Shown: positions 9,914-21,180 of the stretch, piece after piece | Numbering within the stretch: position 1 is the stretch's first letter | Layout of the letters: the number at the start of each line of letters is the position of its first letter | Assembly (NCBI GenBank): GCA_010909725.1 | Contig: JAACMV010000008.1 | Span: 744,001-808,000, forward strand | Length of the DNA: 64,000 nucleotides | Direction of reading: 5' to 3' | Source: Picochlorum sp. 'celeri' | Lineage: Eukaryota > Chlorophyta > Trebouxiophyceae | Made by a program: the position numbers and the translations under genes | The notes under the pieces: generated by a model | What the model was told of the DNA's origin: nothing | Database searches by the model: none | Seen by the model: the letters and a program-made list of their open reading frames with translations, nothing else

Positions 9914-10990
9914 TCATACATGTCGACTCTCATTCATGTGTAATATTTCTGATAATGTGTCTACTGCTGTCATGGAAGCAAACTTGACGTCATGAGTCAT
10001 ATCATACCAATAATTAACTGCGATTGTCACATCATCAGACGTGTGATGAATCTCATGCCACCAGCACGCTGGGATGTATAATACATCCCCCTTATCTACC
10101 CGAACCTCGAGAGGCATCAAACCTGTATTTTCCAGCTCCAGGCAGCTCGAACAAAGAGACCTTGTCCCAGGTGCCTCCAGGCAGGAACAAGGCAGAATAG
10201 AACTCCACAACACTGTGTGCTTTCCTTCTTCCTCGTGTACCCTCTCACTACGAGTGTCATCGTTATCTTCTTTTCTTATCATCGTGTTTCCTTGCGTAGG
10301 CACCAAGACGAGCTTCCCATCATCATCATAGTCATATGACTGCTGTTCATACCGTTTCAACTTCATTCTAAATGAATCAATAGGAGGAAGCAATCGAACC
10401 GTTTTACTCCCACGCAGAACCACATATATATTCTCAAAATGGTCTCGATGCCACGATGTACGCGAAGGACGCCCACCAATCCACAGATTGATAGCCTCAG
10501 GCTCTTTTCCAAACGAATTCTCTGCCCATGCAATCCCTCCGGGCACATCACGTAATAGCTCTGGTACCTCTTCCGTCAAAGAACTATTTTGCTGCTGCAA
10601 ATATGGAACAATCCCTTTGCCTATACAACCATCCAAGAGGCTCCAAAACTCCCTGAAAGGCATTCTGGTGTACTTTGGAAGAGCAAAGGACCCATCCGAC
10701 ACAGGGCAGTCAGCCAACCCATCAGGAGTCAATGCGACCGTCACCTCCACATCACCAACGTACGATACCATGTACTCGTCATCCGACCACAGAGAATGCG
10801 CTGGCCATGCCAACACACCGGCATCCTGGCGGACCAAGACTGGCTTGGACAGTCCCACATAATCTCTCAAAAAAGCCACCGGTTCAACACCTCCATGCTC
10901 AACAGACACATGATTTCCAATAGAAAATTCCCTCGTATCCCGAGATAGCTCTTCCAGCACCAACCTCACCCCGCTCTCGAGGTCAGCCAT
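9914..10990 (-). CDS. JMJD7: JmjC-domain protein, JMJD7-like lysyl hydroxylase
   Basis: A 358-residue JmjC protein that tracks JMJD7 along its length (AVTPDGLAD-like strand, INLWIGG, HFENIYVVLRGSKTVRLLPP, VNYWYDM). Iron ligands are visible: H181 and D183 in SWHRDHFENI, and distal H312 in CWWHEIHH. The Lys and Tyr for 2-oxoglutarate binding are also plausible. JMJD7 hydroxylates a lysine in the TRAFAC GTPases DRG1 and DRG2. An insertion of about 50 residues between the two halves of the jelly roll carries four cysteines (C268, C270, C280, C283) that could bind zinc. Single exon; start ATG 10990. No space separates its stop from bL25. Confidence 0.9.
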   Translation of the reverse strand: MADLESGVRLVLEELSRDTREFSIGNHVSVEHGGVEPVAFLRDYVGLSKPVLVRQDAGVLAWPAHSLWSDDEYMVSYVGDVEVTVALTPDGLADCPVSDGSFALPKYTRMPFREFWSLLDGCIGKGIVPYLQQQNSSLTEEVPELLRDVPGGIAWAENSFGKEPEAINLWIGGRPSRTSWHRDHFENIYVVLRGSKTVRLLPPIDSFRMKLKRYEQQSYDYDDDGKLVLVPTQGNTMIRKEDNDDTRSERVHEEEGKHTVLWSSILPCSCLEAPGTRSLCSSCLELENTGLMPLEVRVDKGDVLYIPACWWHEIHHTSDDVTIAVNYWYDMTHDVKFASMTAVDTLSEILHMNESRHV

Positions 10991-11348
10991 GCCAATCCTC
11001 CCTCTTCTTTCATCAATGCATCCTCATACTACCCCTATAGTGCTATAACATCACTGTATCAATAGTATTGAATAATTCTATGCAATTCAATTCCTAATGG
11101 AGGTTCAAGGGCGAACATCTTCATGACAGCCTGTCACTGGCCAGACAGACACATGTGCTGTACAGTATTTATGTATTACTTGTGATGTACTACCGGTCGT
11201 ATTCATTTATATCAATTGCCAAAGTACAGGTACATATTAGTTCATGACTACTACTACTAGGAGCAGTATATCCTTGTACTTTGTCTCTCAGGAGAGAAGA
11301 GATGAAACACACACACACAGCCTGTTCTACAACTGCTGCGAGAATAGA
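10991..11348. other. Intergenic region
   Basis: The 358 bp between the JMJD7 start and the stop of the next minus-strand gene show no supported gene. They should contain the JMJD7 promoter and the 3' untranslated region of the 11349-12135 gene. Confidence 0.5.
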
Positions 11349-12135
11349 TCAACTGTCAGAGTCCAAACGATGGCGCACTCGCTGTAATATATTCTGTGCA
11401 CCAATATCATCAATTTCATTCGACTCATTTGACACTTCCCTGAGTATCTCATCCCTGGACACACAACACGGATAACAATAACAGGATGAGTGCATTCATG
11501 CAACAGTCAGACATGATTCCAGACACGTACCGAAACGCATCGATCGCCATCGTCACCTTATCAGCCAGCACACGCTGCACGTGACTTGGATGATTCTCAA
11601 TCTCCCGAGAGAGCGTGTGACGAATCACATCCAAGGCAGGTGCATGCTCATCACCACCATCATCATCTCCTTCGCATCTCCACACCATCTCCTCCTGTAT
11701 CCCATCCTCCACATGCTCAAGAATACATTTACTCACAAACCGTGCTCTGCACACCTCTTGGGATTCAAAACCATGCTCTGGCAACGCATCATACACAAGC
11801 TCAACGACCGGCCCTACCAACTCTGTTGCTGAACACTTTTTCACCGTTGCTTTCCACCACTGCATACAATATACATTGATATTACTATTAATAAAAAGCT
11901 AAGGATATATGACAAATATCACCATGGCAGGTATATATATTCTTCTTTGAACGTTGAAATGATGAATCTTCTACTCGACATTGTTTGCAGTATTCAAACA
12001 CCGTACCACCTCTGTTTCTGCTGATGCGCCTATAAACCATTTTAATTCTATTCGAGATTCATCAGGAACGAATCCAAAGGTGTCCCAAGGATCCAAGTAC
12101 CTCTCGGTCTCGTGACGTTCCAAGCTACCATTCAT
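11349..12135 (-). CDS. Uncharacterised three-exon protein
   Basis: The reconstructed gene has exons 12135-12007, 11859-11531 and 11454-11349 (minus strand). Introns are 147 and 76 bp with GTACGG and GTACGT donors and TGCAG and TCCAG acceptors. Phases agree across both joins, giving 187 residues. ATG 12135 is the first Met; the open frame before it has only a TTG. The N-terminal half contains WF-VWWKATV-ELVYD-GF-RARFVS spacing, which could form a small Tudor/Agenet-like barrel. The C-terminal half is predicted alpha-helical. I do not recognise a family, and the barrel idea is only pattern-based. It sits tail-to-head behind TMEM115. Confidence 0.55.
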
Positions 12136-12283
12136 CGCCACTTGGCCATCGATTGTCACTATCAATCGCTATGTATCCATCTATAAATTACAATGAATGT
12201 GTATTCGCATGTTTTTGTATGCATCACGTTGCATTGGCACCAGTCTCATTGTCAGATTCAATTTCAAAATTCAAATTCAAATC

Positions 12284-12314
<31 letters not shown>

Positions 12315-12353
12315 CCACACACACACACACACACATGTGTGTGTGTGTGTGTG
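12284..12353. repeat. (TTG)10 followed by a (CA)9-(TG)9 palindrome
   Basis: A TTG run at 12284-12314 is followed by an alternating CA tract that switches to TG at 12335/12336. The switch makes a perfect 36-bp inverted repeat at 12318-12353. It lies 13 bp beyond the TMEM115 stop codon, in that gene's 3' region. Confidence 0.9.
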
Positions 12354-12365
12354 ACTGAATCACAA

Positions 12366-13509
12366 TCAAGTGCCTTCATCAGTCCTTGCACCAGCCTCCA
12401 TTGCATCGTCGGATGAATTCAAATTCAATCGGTCCTCGAGCGCCTTCATCCCTCGTTCCCTACACACTCACTCATACAAGGATTATATACATGCATACAT
12501 GTTGTTTGGCATGCAACTATAGCAGTATACAAGAAACACGTACCTCCTCCTTGCAGCATCAACGGCACTCTCAGAACCCCAAGATGTTTCCTCCATGGGT
12601 TTGTTTGATGCCGACGGTCTTGGTCTGCCCCATGAGCCCACCTTGAACATCACATAGCATGCGGATGCAATCACGCTCACAGCAGGCTGCATCCTTTCTG
12701 GGAAAAAGGATGCGAATCTAAATTGATCAGACGGGTCTCCATACAACCCGCTGTCAGGCATTCGGTGAAAGTGCCTCAGGTAGAGCCATGCAGCATACCA
12801 TCCAAAGACAACGAATGGCACATACTTTAGCATCATACCGGACACCAGCGATACCAGCGATACCCCTACTATATATATTATTGGTGCATATTTCATTTTG
12901 AATCTGATGGATGTTGCCAATGTCACATCGCTCTCGGGTATTGCCTGCTTGAGGGCAACAATCAGCCCAGAAATGGCACCCTGGAATCCACAGAGAGGGG
13001 TGTAGAGCATGCTCGCGTCATCTCCATCGCCCATCCCGCTTACAATAAGGATATAATACGTCATGGATAGGGTGATGAATGTGAGGATACCTGAAGCAGC
13101 CACTGTCACGAGAATAATCTTTCCTGTTCCCTGGGACCCTTGAATAGGGTCCAGCGCGTGGACGATAAAGACTGCTGTCGGCAGCGTCCACAACAACTGC
13201 ATCAGGACCACCATCAGCACCGAGATCATGAGAAGGAGAACAACAGCAACAACAACAACAACGCACCGAGAGGAAAGAGTCCTCCACAAAAGCATATGTA
13301 ACCACGTTGTACCCGAAGGGTATCGTTCTACCAGCGACCAATCCGAGATTATCTACAACCGCACTACTATGAAATACATTTTGAGATAGAAAGACCAATG
13401 CGTATCCAGTTAGCAAAACAAGTCCCAGAATTTTACTCTGCAGAGTCAGTTTTTGAAAACCATCCCTGACGAGTCGCCGAGCAGAACTGCCCGGCTGATG
13501 TTGATCCAT
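12366..13509 (-). CDS. TMEM115: TMEM115-like Golgi rhomboid-fold membrane protein
   Basis: Three exons on the minus strand: 13509-13267, 13196-12544 and 12459-12366. Introns are 70 bp (GTGCGT) and 84 bp (GTACGT). Phases fit, and the product has 329 residues. Matches to the DUF1751/TMEM115 family include FGYNVVTYAFVEDSF, the transmembrane HALDPIQGSQG region, GALSGLIVALKQ-like helix, FGWYAAWLYLRHF, FRFASFFPE, and the last exon's RRRERGMKALEDRL, which mirrors the human tail. Six or so hydrophobic helices are seen. The family sits in the Golgi, interacts with the COG complex and affects retrograde traffic. It lacks rhomboid protease residues. The 5' intron holds a GTT-rich tract next to the donor. 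Confidence 0.9.
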
Positions 13510-13752
13510 GCGTAATACGTGGATTTAAACACAAATAATGCGAAATAGTCCGTACACAGCCCACGTTCTGTATGGTCTAGACGTACCATTCAGGAGGTGA
13601 GGGTCTTGTTTTATTGTTTCTTTTACGGACTTATTCTTCCTCGATGCATCGAGATACCGAGATGTGTGTAGTAGTAAACTGGAGTATTATTATTTTATTA
13701 TAAGAGTATTATTTGGAACAATGCATGGAGTATCAAGTACCACAGATCGAAT

Positions 13753-15546
13753 ATGAGTGCATTACAACAACATGCTTCGTCTCCTGACGTTCAAATACTT
13801 CTCAGGATTGGCCCATTCACAGAAGATAAGACACCTCTATTAAAAGAATTAGGGATTCCGTATCGTGAGGATGATTCCAACCCGGATCAGAAGAATGAGC
13901 ATGCAACTGCCGATGCAGGGTCGAGGTATTATTACGATTACGATGCTTCTGGCCGTCAGGATGGAGTAGATGTTGATGCTCGTAACGAAGACGCTGATGA
14001 AGAGAGGATGCGTGTGTTGCAAGCTGCTCGAGTCTTTTGCTTGACCAAAGATGAGGTGTACTTCTTAGAGAGTGCAAGCGAGTTGCGGCGTCCATTAAAT
14101 CATAGGAATGAAGCAGCTGCATTGAGTCTTATACAGCACTGCATTCATAGTAGTATGGGTGAGGATGCGGAGCCCGAGCATGGATTGCTTGCCCTGCTGG
14201 AGTATGTGAATGGGTTGTGTGCTGAGTCTGTGTGGAACGAACTGAACACGGGGGAGCTTAATTCGTTCGGAAACCGTGACATTCTATCATGTATACATGC
14301 CTCCTCTAGTGAGAAGGAGGGAGATAGCAGCACGGCGCCACGGCAGGCGTCAAGAGAAGCATTTCTTGCGTGGGCCTTGAAGGACAATAGGATTGAGTCG
14401 CGCGTGATTCCAGCAGAATGTGAAGGTGGTATACAAGGTTGTGTTGCTGTGGATGATATTCATATAGGAGAAGATGTGTTGAAGATTCCTGTTGATGTTT
14501 TATTGTATGATGAGACAGTGCTTAAGACTGATGTGGGTGCCATGTTGTCTGTGATTCCTGATGTATCTATTGACAACATTCTCATCATCTTTACAATGAT
14601 TGATAGATTTGATGATGATAGTGCGTGGAAACCATTTTGGAACGAGCTCCCAGATGCTTTCAAGACTGGGATATCATTTCATGAGAGTGTGCTGAATCTG
14701 TTGGAGGGATCTGCTGCGTTTAATGAAATTCAAAAGGCACAAAAGCATATACGGGATCAATACGATGCGTGCGCTCCATTATTTGAGGCTCTCGTCACAG
14801 CATACCCAAAATACCTGACACGAGATATGTTCACGTACGATAGATACGTGTGGGCAGTGGAGTTGTGGTATTCCTATGCATTCGAGATTGAATTCCCACC
14901 TCATACCATGAGCAAGACTGTCATGGTGCCCTTTGCTTGCCTTGTAAACCACTCACCATGGCCACATGTTGTGCGGTATGGTCGAGTCGATCAAAAAGAA
15001 GGAGTTCTCAAGTATCCAGCATTTCGGCCAGTCAACCAGGGAGAGCAAGCATTCATCAGCTATGGGGCCGTTCCCAATCTCAAGTTGATCACCTATTATG
15101 GATTTTCTATCGCAGACAACCCTCACGATATTCTTTCATTGACTCTTGAGATACCATCATACCGCGAGGAGGTTGAACAAGCGTTGCAACGGATTGGGGT
15201 GACGCTAGACCATAATCTTCGTCATGGCCCACTCTCCTCCAAACTAAAGGCATGCCTCCGCATCATCGTCTCAACCCCTGATGAGTTGGAAGGCATCAAA
15301 CGAGGAGATATGGACCCATTGGTAGGACCAATAGGCCAAGATAATGAGAAACATGCCATGGAGATGGCATTGACAGCATTGCAAGGAATACTAGAACCAC
15401 TACTGGGTGCCATGCGTCGGTTTGATGAGGCCCTGTCAAAGGTACCTTTGCAGTGGAGAATGAGCGCTGCCTTCTGTAGAATATACTTGGAAAATCAAAT
15501 TAAAATTATTGAATCAAATATTTGTCATGTTGAGGAGAATCTGTAA
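13753..15546 (+). CDS. SET-domain protein methyltransferase, SETD3 / RuBisCO-LSMT-like
   Basis: A 597-residue protein. Residues about 200-480 carry a split SET domain: FLAWALKDNRIESRV, ACLVNHSPWPH (SAM and active-site block) and GEQAFISYGAVPN, followed by YYGFSIADNP. A Rubis-subs-bind type helical C-terminus follows. Relatives methylate lysine or histidine in non-histone proteins (RuBisCO large subunit, aldolases, actin). An aldolase and RbcS are encoded elsewhere in the window, but no functional link is implied. The N-terminal ~190 residues before the SET domain are acidic and unrecognised. Single exon; start ATG 13753. It shares a 243-bp divergent promoter region with TMEM115. Confidence 0.85.
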   Translation: MSALQQHASSPDVQILLRIGPFTEDKTPLLKELGIPYREDDSNPDQKNEHATADAGSRYYYDYDASGRQDGVDVDARNEDADEERMRVLQAARVFCLTKDEVYFLESASELRRPLNHRNEAAALSLIQHCIHSSMGEDAEPEHGLLALLEYVNGLCAESVWNELNTGELNSFGNRDILSCIHASSSEKEGDSSTAPRQASREAFLAWALKDNRIESRVIPAECEGGIQGCVAVDDIHIGEDVLKIPVDVLLYDETVLKTDVGAMLSVIPDVSIDNILIIFTMIDRFDDDSAWKPFWNELPDAFKTGISFHESVLNLLEGSAAFNEIQKAQKHIRDQYDACAPLFEALVTAYPKYLTRDMFTYDRYVWAVELWYSYAFEIEFPPHTMSKTVMVPFACLVNHSPWPHVVRYGRVDQKEGVLKYPAFRPVNQGEQAFISYGAVPNLKLITYYGFSIADNPHDILSLTLEIPSYREEVEQALQRIGVTLDHNLRHGPLSSKLKACLRIIVSTPDELEGIKRGDMDPLVGPIGQDNEKHAMEMALTALQGILEPLLGAMRRFDEALSKVPLQWRMSAAFCRIYLENQIKIIESNICHVEENL

Positions 15547-15675
15547 GGATATGAGGCGAGAATAGTGATTAGAAACCTGTCCATTGCATGGCTGGATCAT
15601 TTCAACGCTGAGAACACTTGATACGCGCTACTAGGTGCCTTCACGGGGGTCAACAGGGGGTATTTTTTACTCATC

Positions 15676-17544
15676 ATGGTTGATGAATCAATTGTACTGT
15701 CTAAAAGTGCAAGAAAGTTGCGCAAAGGCCAAGATGATGTGCCTGGGACACTGACAGTGACAGACTCTCGGCTAGTCTGGAGGCCTGATGATACAAATGC
15801 CTGTTCCGAATGTGTCATCCTATTATATTCAATAAAGAGTATGTCTGTGTGCGTGTTTCTGTGACCTATGAGTACATATTGTGATGGTATGGTGTGTGTT
15901 TCAGAACAGCAGCAAGTGACTGGAAAGCCTTTCTTGCGAATACTGAGCGATGGGCCTCCTTTGGGGCTTGCATTCTCTACCGAGAATGATAAGAATGATG
16001 TGCTAGAGTATTTGAAGCAGCGTCAAGGGGTAGAACGGACAGCAGGTGGTCCAAAGGCTGCAGAGAGAGATGCATTGTTTGCAAAGAACAAAGATTTGCA
16101 GCTGCTTTATAATCAGTTTGTGCCCACGGGTATCTTGACGGAATCAGAGTTCTGGTCAATGCATCTGAAAGAGAAATGTGGGTCGGGGAGGCATGTTGGA
16201 AAACGACTCGGACTGTCATCTGTAATGCATGAGGTTGAAAAGCTACATGATGGGAAGACGGAAAAGGTTAATATTCATCTGACTCCGCATGATATTCAGC
16301 GAATATTTCAAGAGAAACCAGAGGTAAATAGAGCTTTTGTGACGTATGTGCCTCATTCTATGACGGAAGAGGCATTCTGGCAGAAATATTTCAAATTAGA
16401 ATACAAGCAGGCAGCTCGTAGGTATGGGGTTTGTGTGTGTGTATATACACTTGTCTCATGATTGATCGTTGATTGTTTGTCGGTGCTTGTACGATGTAGG
16501 AAGAATATTGCAACGAGTGGGAAAATATTTTCTTCCAGTCAGGACCAAGCAGAAGACAAGGATGATATTTTTGCCCCATTTCGGCAGCACATTCTTGAGG
16601 AAGAGGCAAGGCTTGCTCAGTCAAAGCTGAACAATGTCGACCCAACCCTGAATTTATTTGCAGAGTATGGAGACCGTTGGGGCGGAGGAGCAAGATCGCT
16701 TGGTGCAGGCTCTTCCCGTACAGAAGAGACGCCTGTTACAACAGCAGTTGGTGGTGCGGGTAGGGAGGATGGGAGTCGAGCTGCTCATACCCTGGCCAAT
16801 GATCTCAATAGACACTCGCTTCATGTACTTGATGGTCCTATGGGTGATGTTGTGAATGAGAATGAGTCATCAGTCTCGATGGCAGTGCATGTTGAAGCTG
16901 CTCGGAAAAAGCATCTGAATGCTACTGTGTCATCTTCTGGTGATGAGATTTGGAAAGTGCGAGCTTCCTCTGACTTGGAAGACCTGCGCGGAGTGAAAGC
17001 TCGTGACAATCTTCCTCTTAATATTAGTGATAAATCTGTGTTTCGAAGAATGAATGAGAGTGCTGCAGTAGCCCACGACTTGGAACGAACAGACCTCCAG
17101 GAGCAGGGTCCCCAGAAACAGGACTTGGCCATACAGTCTAATGAGCTTTTCGAAGCACCATATTACGTCAATTCTGCTGTACGCGTACTAGAAGAATTCT
17201 CAATGGCAGATAATGAATCCGTCGTTCGAGAATTCGGGGGATCTGGAATTTCTGCCGCAATCATTGGACCAGAAGAATCCATGGGGTCTGTCATGGTGGA
17301 ATTTTTCAGGCTCGAGGCACTGAAAACGAACGAATTACTTCGTCATTTCTGGTCCGAATACTGGAAGACTTCTGCAAGCAGTAAGGAAAAGGTGGGACGC
17401 TTCAGAAACCATTTGTCACAGCAGCGTGAAGCCCTGGTGGCCCACCTGAAGTCCCAGCCTGGTTCACATGTACTGCAAATTTATATTGCCAAAATCGTCA
17501 AACCGCTCGTAGAAGCAATTGACGCTGCCCTTAAACAGTCCTAG
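15676..17544 (+). CDS. GTF2H1: TFIIH subunit p62 / Tfb1 (GTF2H1)
   Basis: Three exons: 15676-15838, 15905-16421 and 16500-17544, with introns of 66 bp (GTATGT) and 78 bp (GTATGG). Phases fit, and the protein has 574 residues. The order is an N-terminal PH-like domain (LSKSARKLRKGQDDVPGTL, PFLRILSDGPPLGLAFST), then two BSD domains (KDLQLLYNQFVPTGILTESEFW and a second with SMTEEAFWQKYFKLEY). After these come the conserved DDIFAPF and VDPTLNL-EYGDRWG blocks and a helical C-terminus. p62 is a core TFIIH subunit used in RNA polymerase II initiation and nucleotide excision repair, where its PH domain docks XPC and XPG. Length is close to the human protein (548). Confidence 0.95.
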
Positions 17545-17579
17545 TAACTTATTTAATAAATAATACAGCTGATAAATAA

Positions 17580-18786
17580 TCAGACGTGTCCCTTGTTTGC
17601 CTTGTATGATGAGTATTTACTCCTCCTTCTGTACATATCAAATGCCCCATCTGTCCCCTCCTGCTTGCCGTAGCCAAGACCTTTGGCATTTCCAGCCCGA
17701 CCACCTTGGTAACTACCATCATCAGTTGGCACGTACGATGGCTGAGGTGTCCTTTGGAATGCGGGCAGCTTTGGAATTCCCACATGCAAATCATCAACAG
17801 ACAACCCAGGTCTGTACTCACCCACTACATCATAAAAACTTTTCATCCTGGCTTCTAAATATTCATCTATTGTAGAAGAAGATGCAATATTGTTCGTTTT
17901 CACATCCTCCGGGTCCAGGGGAGAGTAAGGAGGATACACCTCGAGACTCTCTCTGCACATCTGAGGAATAAGACTTGCAGGAACCGAAAGCGAGTCAAAG
18001 TAATGTGGATCCCTTTCCAAATATGACAACAGGGTTTTCAATACATCAGAGTCAAATATCTGTTTGGTATCCCAGCTTTGTACAATCCCAAGAAGCTGCT
18101 TTCTCTGACTCTCATCCAAGCCTTCCATGCTCATCTCCACCAGCCGTGGAATCTCAGCACCAAAAGCTCCAACTACGTCTTTCCTCACCATCTCTGAACA
18201 AGAAGAATCCACAAGCCGCTGTAAAATATCGTCAATCAGATGGATCAGATTCACAGTGTGATCTGCATCGCGTGATGCAATTGCCTCCTGCACAAGGATG
18301 GAGCAGAGTTCAGAGGCATACTGTGCAAACGACATGAACCATCCCTGACACTTTTTAATAGACAGCTCAGACCCGTTCAACTGCGACAGTAACCTCATCC
18401 AATTCTCCTTGGAACTCTCTGATAACGCCTCCATACGACGAGGAGGAGGAGGAGGGGGAGGAGGCTTTGCTTCTTCTTCTTTCACCTCTTGCCACAGCGA
18501 ATACAAAAAGTATGGATACGCAGGGTCTCCTTGGAAGGCAAACGAGTATTCTGGATTATTCGACTGATTCTTTCTTATCAGATCCATAAAGGAAGGACCT
18601 GCAGGGCAATAATTAGAAGGAAAAGTAGAATAAAGACTTGCTGAAACCTTTCGACTTGAGCACCAGCGTACCATTCTTTGCCGCATATTGGACCAATGTA
18701 CGTATATGATGAACAACAGTGTCATCAGATGGACATTCAGCTGGCTGCGGGGGACCAGAAGGGAAGAACTCGTGAAGAAATCCCAT
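17580..18786 (-). CDS. SURP + CID domain RNA-processing protein (CHERP-like)
   Basis: Two exons on the minus strand: 18786-18672 and 18598-17580, with a 73-bp intron (GTACGC donor, CTGCAG acceptor). The join restores a SURP/SWAP module reading AAKNG-PSFMDLIRKNQSNNPEYSF. The product has 377 residues. A polyproline stretch follows, then a CID domain (about residues 125-260) that in this family binds the RNA polymerase II CTD, then a Gly/Arg-rich end with GLGYGKQ. CHERP and plant relatives work with the U2 snRNP in splicing. There is no RRM, unlike SR140/RRC1. The open frame upstream of 18786 has only a TTG start. Convergent with GTF2H1, with stop codons 35 bp apart. Confidence 0.85.
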
Positions 18787-19077
18787 GGGTATCGACCATG
18801 TGTTCAATATCCAAGTGCTAAATGAGTAATACTATCGGTTTTGTGATAAAGAACTAATGGTTACGATTCATAATTAATAAATCAAATGGTTTGCAGGAAA
18901 ACACAAGAACTTTGGAAGATCTGTCTGCAAAAAATCAAATCATTCATCCAGCAAAAAATTAAAAATGCGATGCTCATCTGGTACTCCATGAATTCTTTCT
19001 TCAAATATGTATCAAATAGCTAAATATCATTCCAGCTCTGACTGATTTGCGACAATGCTCTCGCGGTTTGGGAAGAA

Positions 19078-21068
19078 TCACTGATTCTGTAATAGATCCA
19101 CTTGGGAGGCGCTTCTCGGAAGCTCGGCTAAAATGTTGTCCAGCGAAAATTCCCGCTGGAACGGTTTTTTCTCGGATCCATTTCTTCCATCCATACTGAA
19201 GCTACTTCCATCATATGCTGATCGCATCACAGTGCTGACGGAGCTGCTTCCACCACTGCCAGTTCCTTCAGACTCCTCTTCCTGAGTTGCATGCTCTGCA
19301 ATTTTACTCAGACTCATTCTGCGGTCATCCGCGAACGATGGCCTTCCACCAAGAATATTTCCCTGATGCTGTTGTTGAGGTTGTGAATACGCATGTGGGA
19401 ATACCTGTCGGCTGGAATCATACACATTGCTCGAGTCATACAAGCTGCCTATATCCACACTGTTCCTGACAGGAGGATGTCTCGAATGTGTCTGAATTCC
19501 ATTCAAACCTCCCATTTGTGGGGTATACATTTGATGGTGTGAATATTCCCCGGAAAACCTGCTGGGCCCTCCCACGCGAGAAAGAGATCCAATGTCCACA
19601 GAGTTTCTGCTTGAATTGCCAACATAATGACTGTACAAAGGAAGACCTGAGGCATGGTGATGAGGCGCGGAGGCATCCACACTCCTTCGAGATGGCTGCA
19701 CCCCAAGATGCATCTGTTGGATGGCCTCCATTAAAGTCTGGGCATTAGGTCCTTGCATCTGTTGACTGTTCAATTCGACATTCTGATGTGCAGTACTCGT
19801 TCCAAAAAATGATGATGATACATTCGGTGATTGCAAGTCGTTCTGTAATGCCTCCAAAAGCGTTTGCTTCGACAATGGATCCAGCATTTGAATTGCAGAC
19901 GTCAAAGCTCTGGCATGAGCATCAGGAGCCCCTGATACATTGCGTGGCTGACTGTCCAAACCCCCAGCGTGAAGTGCTGGGGATGGAATGCTGGGCATCA
20001 CACCACCGACTGATTTTCGTAATTCGCACTCCCTGTGCGCAAAGAAACATACCCGCCTCGTACAGGACACGCCGTCAGTGCACAATTGTGTTCTGTATCG
20101 ACTTGGATGTAACCAACATTCAAAGACACCATGGGCATACATGCATGAATCTCCCCGTGCACAGGTCCCAGATTTTCGATACTCGGCACAGGCTGTTCCA
20201 CAGTAATTAAACACCCTTGGATCACGCCTTTTCGCCTTCTCTCCTGGATGCGCAAATGGACACATTGTCCAGTCGTGTGGACGAGACTTTGGACAGCTTC
20301 GAATCTTCATCTCCCATACTCTGAACTCATCAGTCGAGAACATGGGATCATTGAAATCATACGGAGCTGCCTCCATACTCACCCTCTTCGAACCAGAGTT
20401 GTTCTCCTGCTCCCATGTCACATCCTCTGAAGCATCATTCCCTCCCTCCACCACACCCTCGAGACCACCTTGAGAGAGCTGACCCTCTTTCTCGCCATCC
20501 ACTTGCCTAGAGTTTCCGTAAATATCAACTGGCTTATAAAATAAGCTATCAGTGTAATTCTCCACCTCCTGAACGCCCACTCCATTGGAATCGTTCCTAG
20601 CGCCATGGGTATCAGCCTTTCCGACTTCACTCCCAGAGTCAACCATTCCTGTAATAGGGCTTTTCTTTAATTCTTCTATATTATTTTTTGGCAGACTCGA
20701 TCCCAAAGGGACCAAATCATTGCACATTTTGCAATCGTCAATGTACCACTCCTTTGCGGCGACTTCTTTCCGTTGGACACCCACTCCTTGGGATAATATG
20801 ATATATTAGTAGTTCAACAAGGTAAAATTTCCCTTCAAATGCCTATTTCTTGCGGCGCGCTTACAACTTTGACAAACTGCGCAATTGCTGCGACGCAAAT
20901 AAGCGTTCGAATGGATACATCAAAGTTTGTGGGTAAACAATGTATAAAAATGAGAAAAAATGAAAGAATGGTCGCACTCGGGGCTGGCGACGACACTTGA
21001 GGATTTTCATCTCGTTGGAGAGAGCTCTCTCGAGTGGATGAGGATCTCGTTGCCATGCCCATGGCCAT
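19078..21068 (-). CDS. RR-type tandem CCCH zinc-finger protein (plant TZF family)
   Basis: The main exon 20786-19078 encodes the arginine-rich block ([33 protein letters not shown]) followed by two CCCH fingers ([21 protein letters not shown] and [16 protein letters not shown]...CFFAH). This order is specific to the plant and algal TZF family, which binds AU-rich RNA and localises to P-bodies and stress granules. The rest is Ser/Gln/His-rich and disordered. The frame has no ATG until 20727. A likely first exon 21068-20978 ([11 protein letters not shown]...) joins by a 191-bp intron (GTGCGA donor, CCAAG acceptor) with matching phase, giving 599 residues. The first exon is less certain than the rest. 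Confidence 0.88.
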
Positions 21069-21180
21069 GGGCAGCTGCTCAACCTAATCATGAATGCTGT
21101 GCCTCACATGAGTCTTAAGACAGTGGGCATCATGTACTGGTGTGCATATCATTTACAGATTCTGTATGCATAAATAATTG

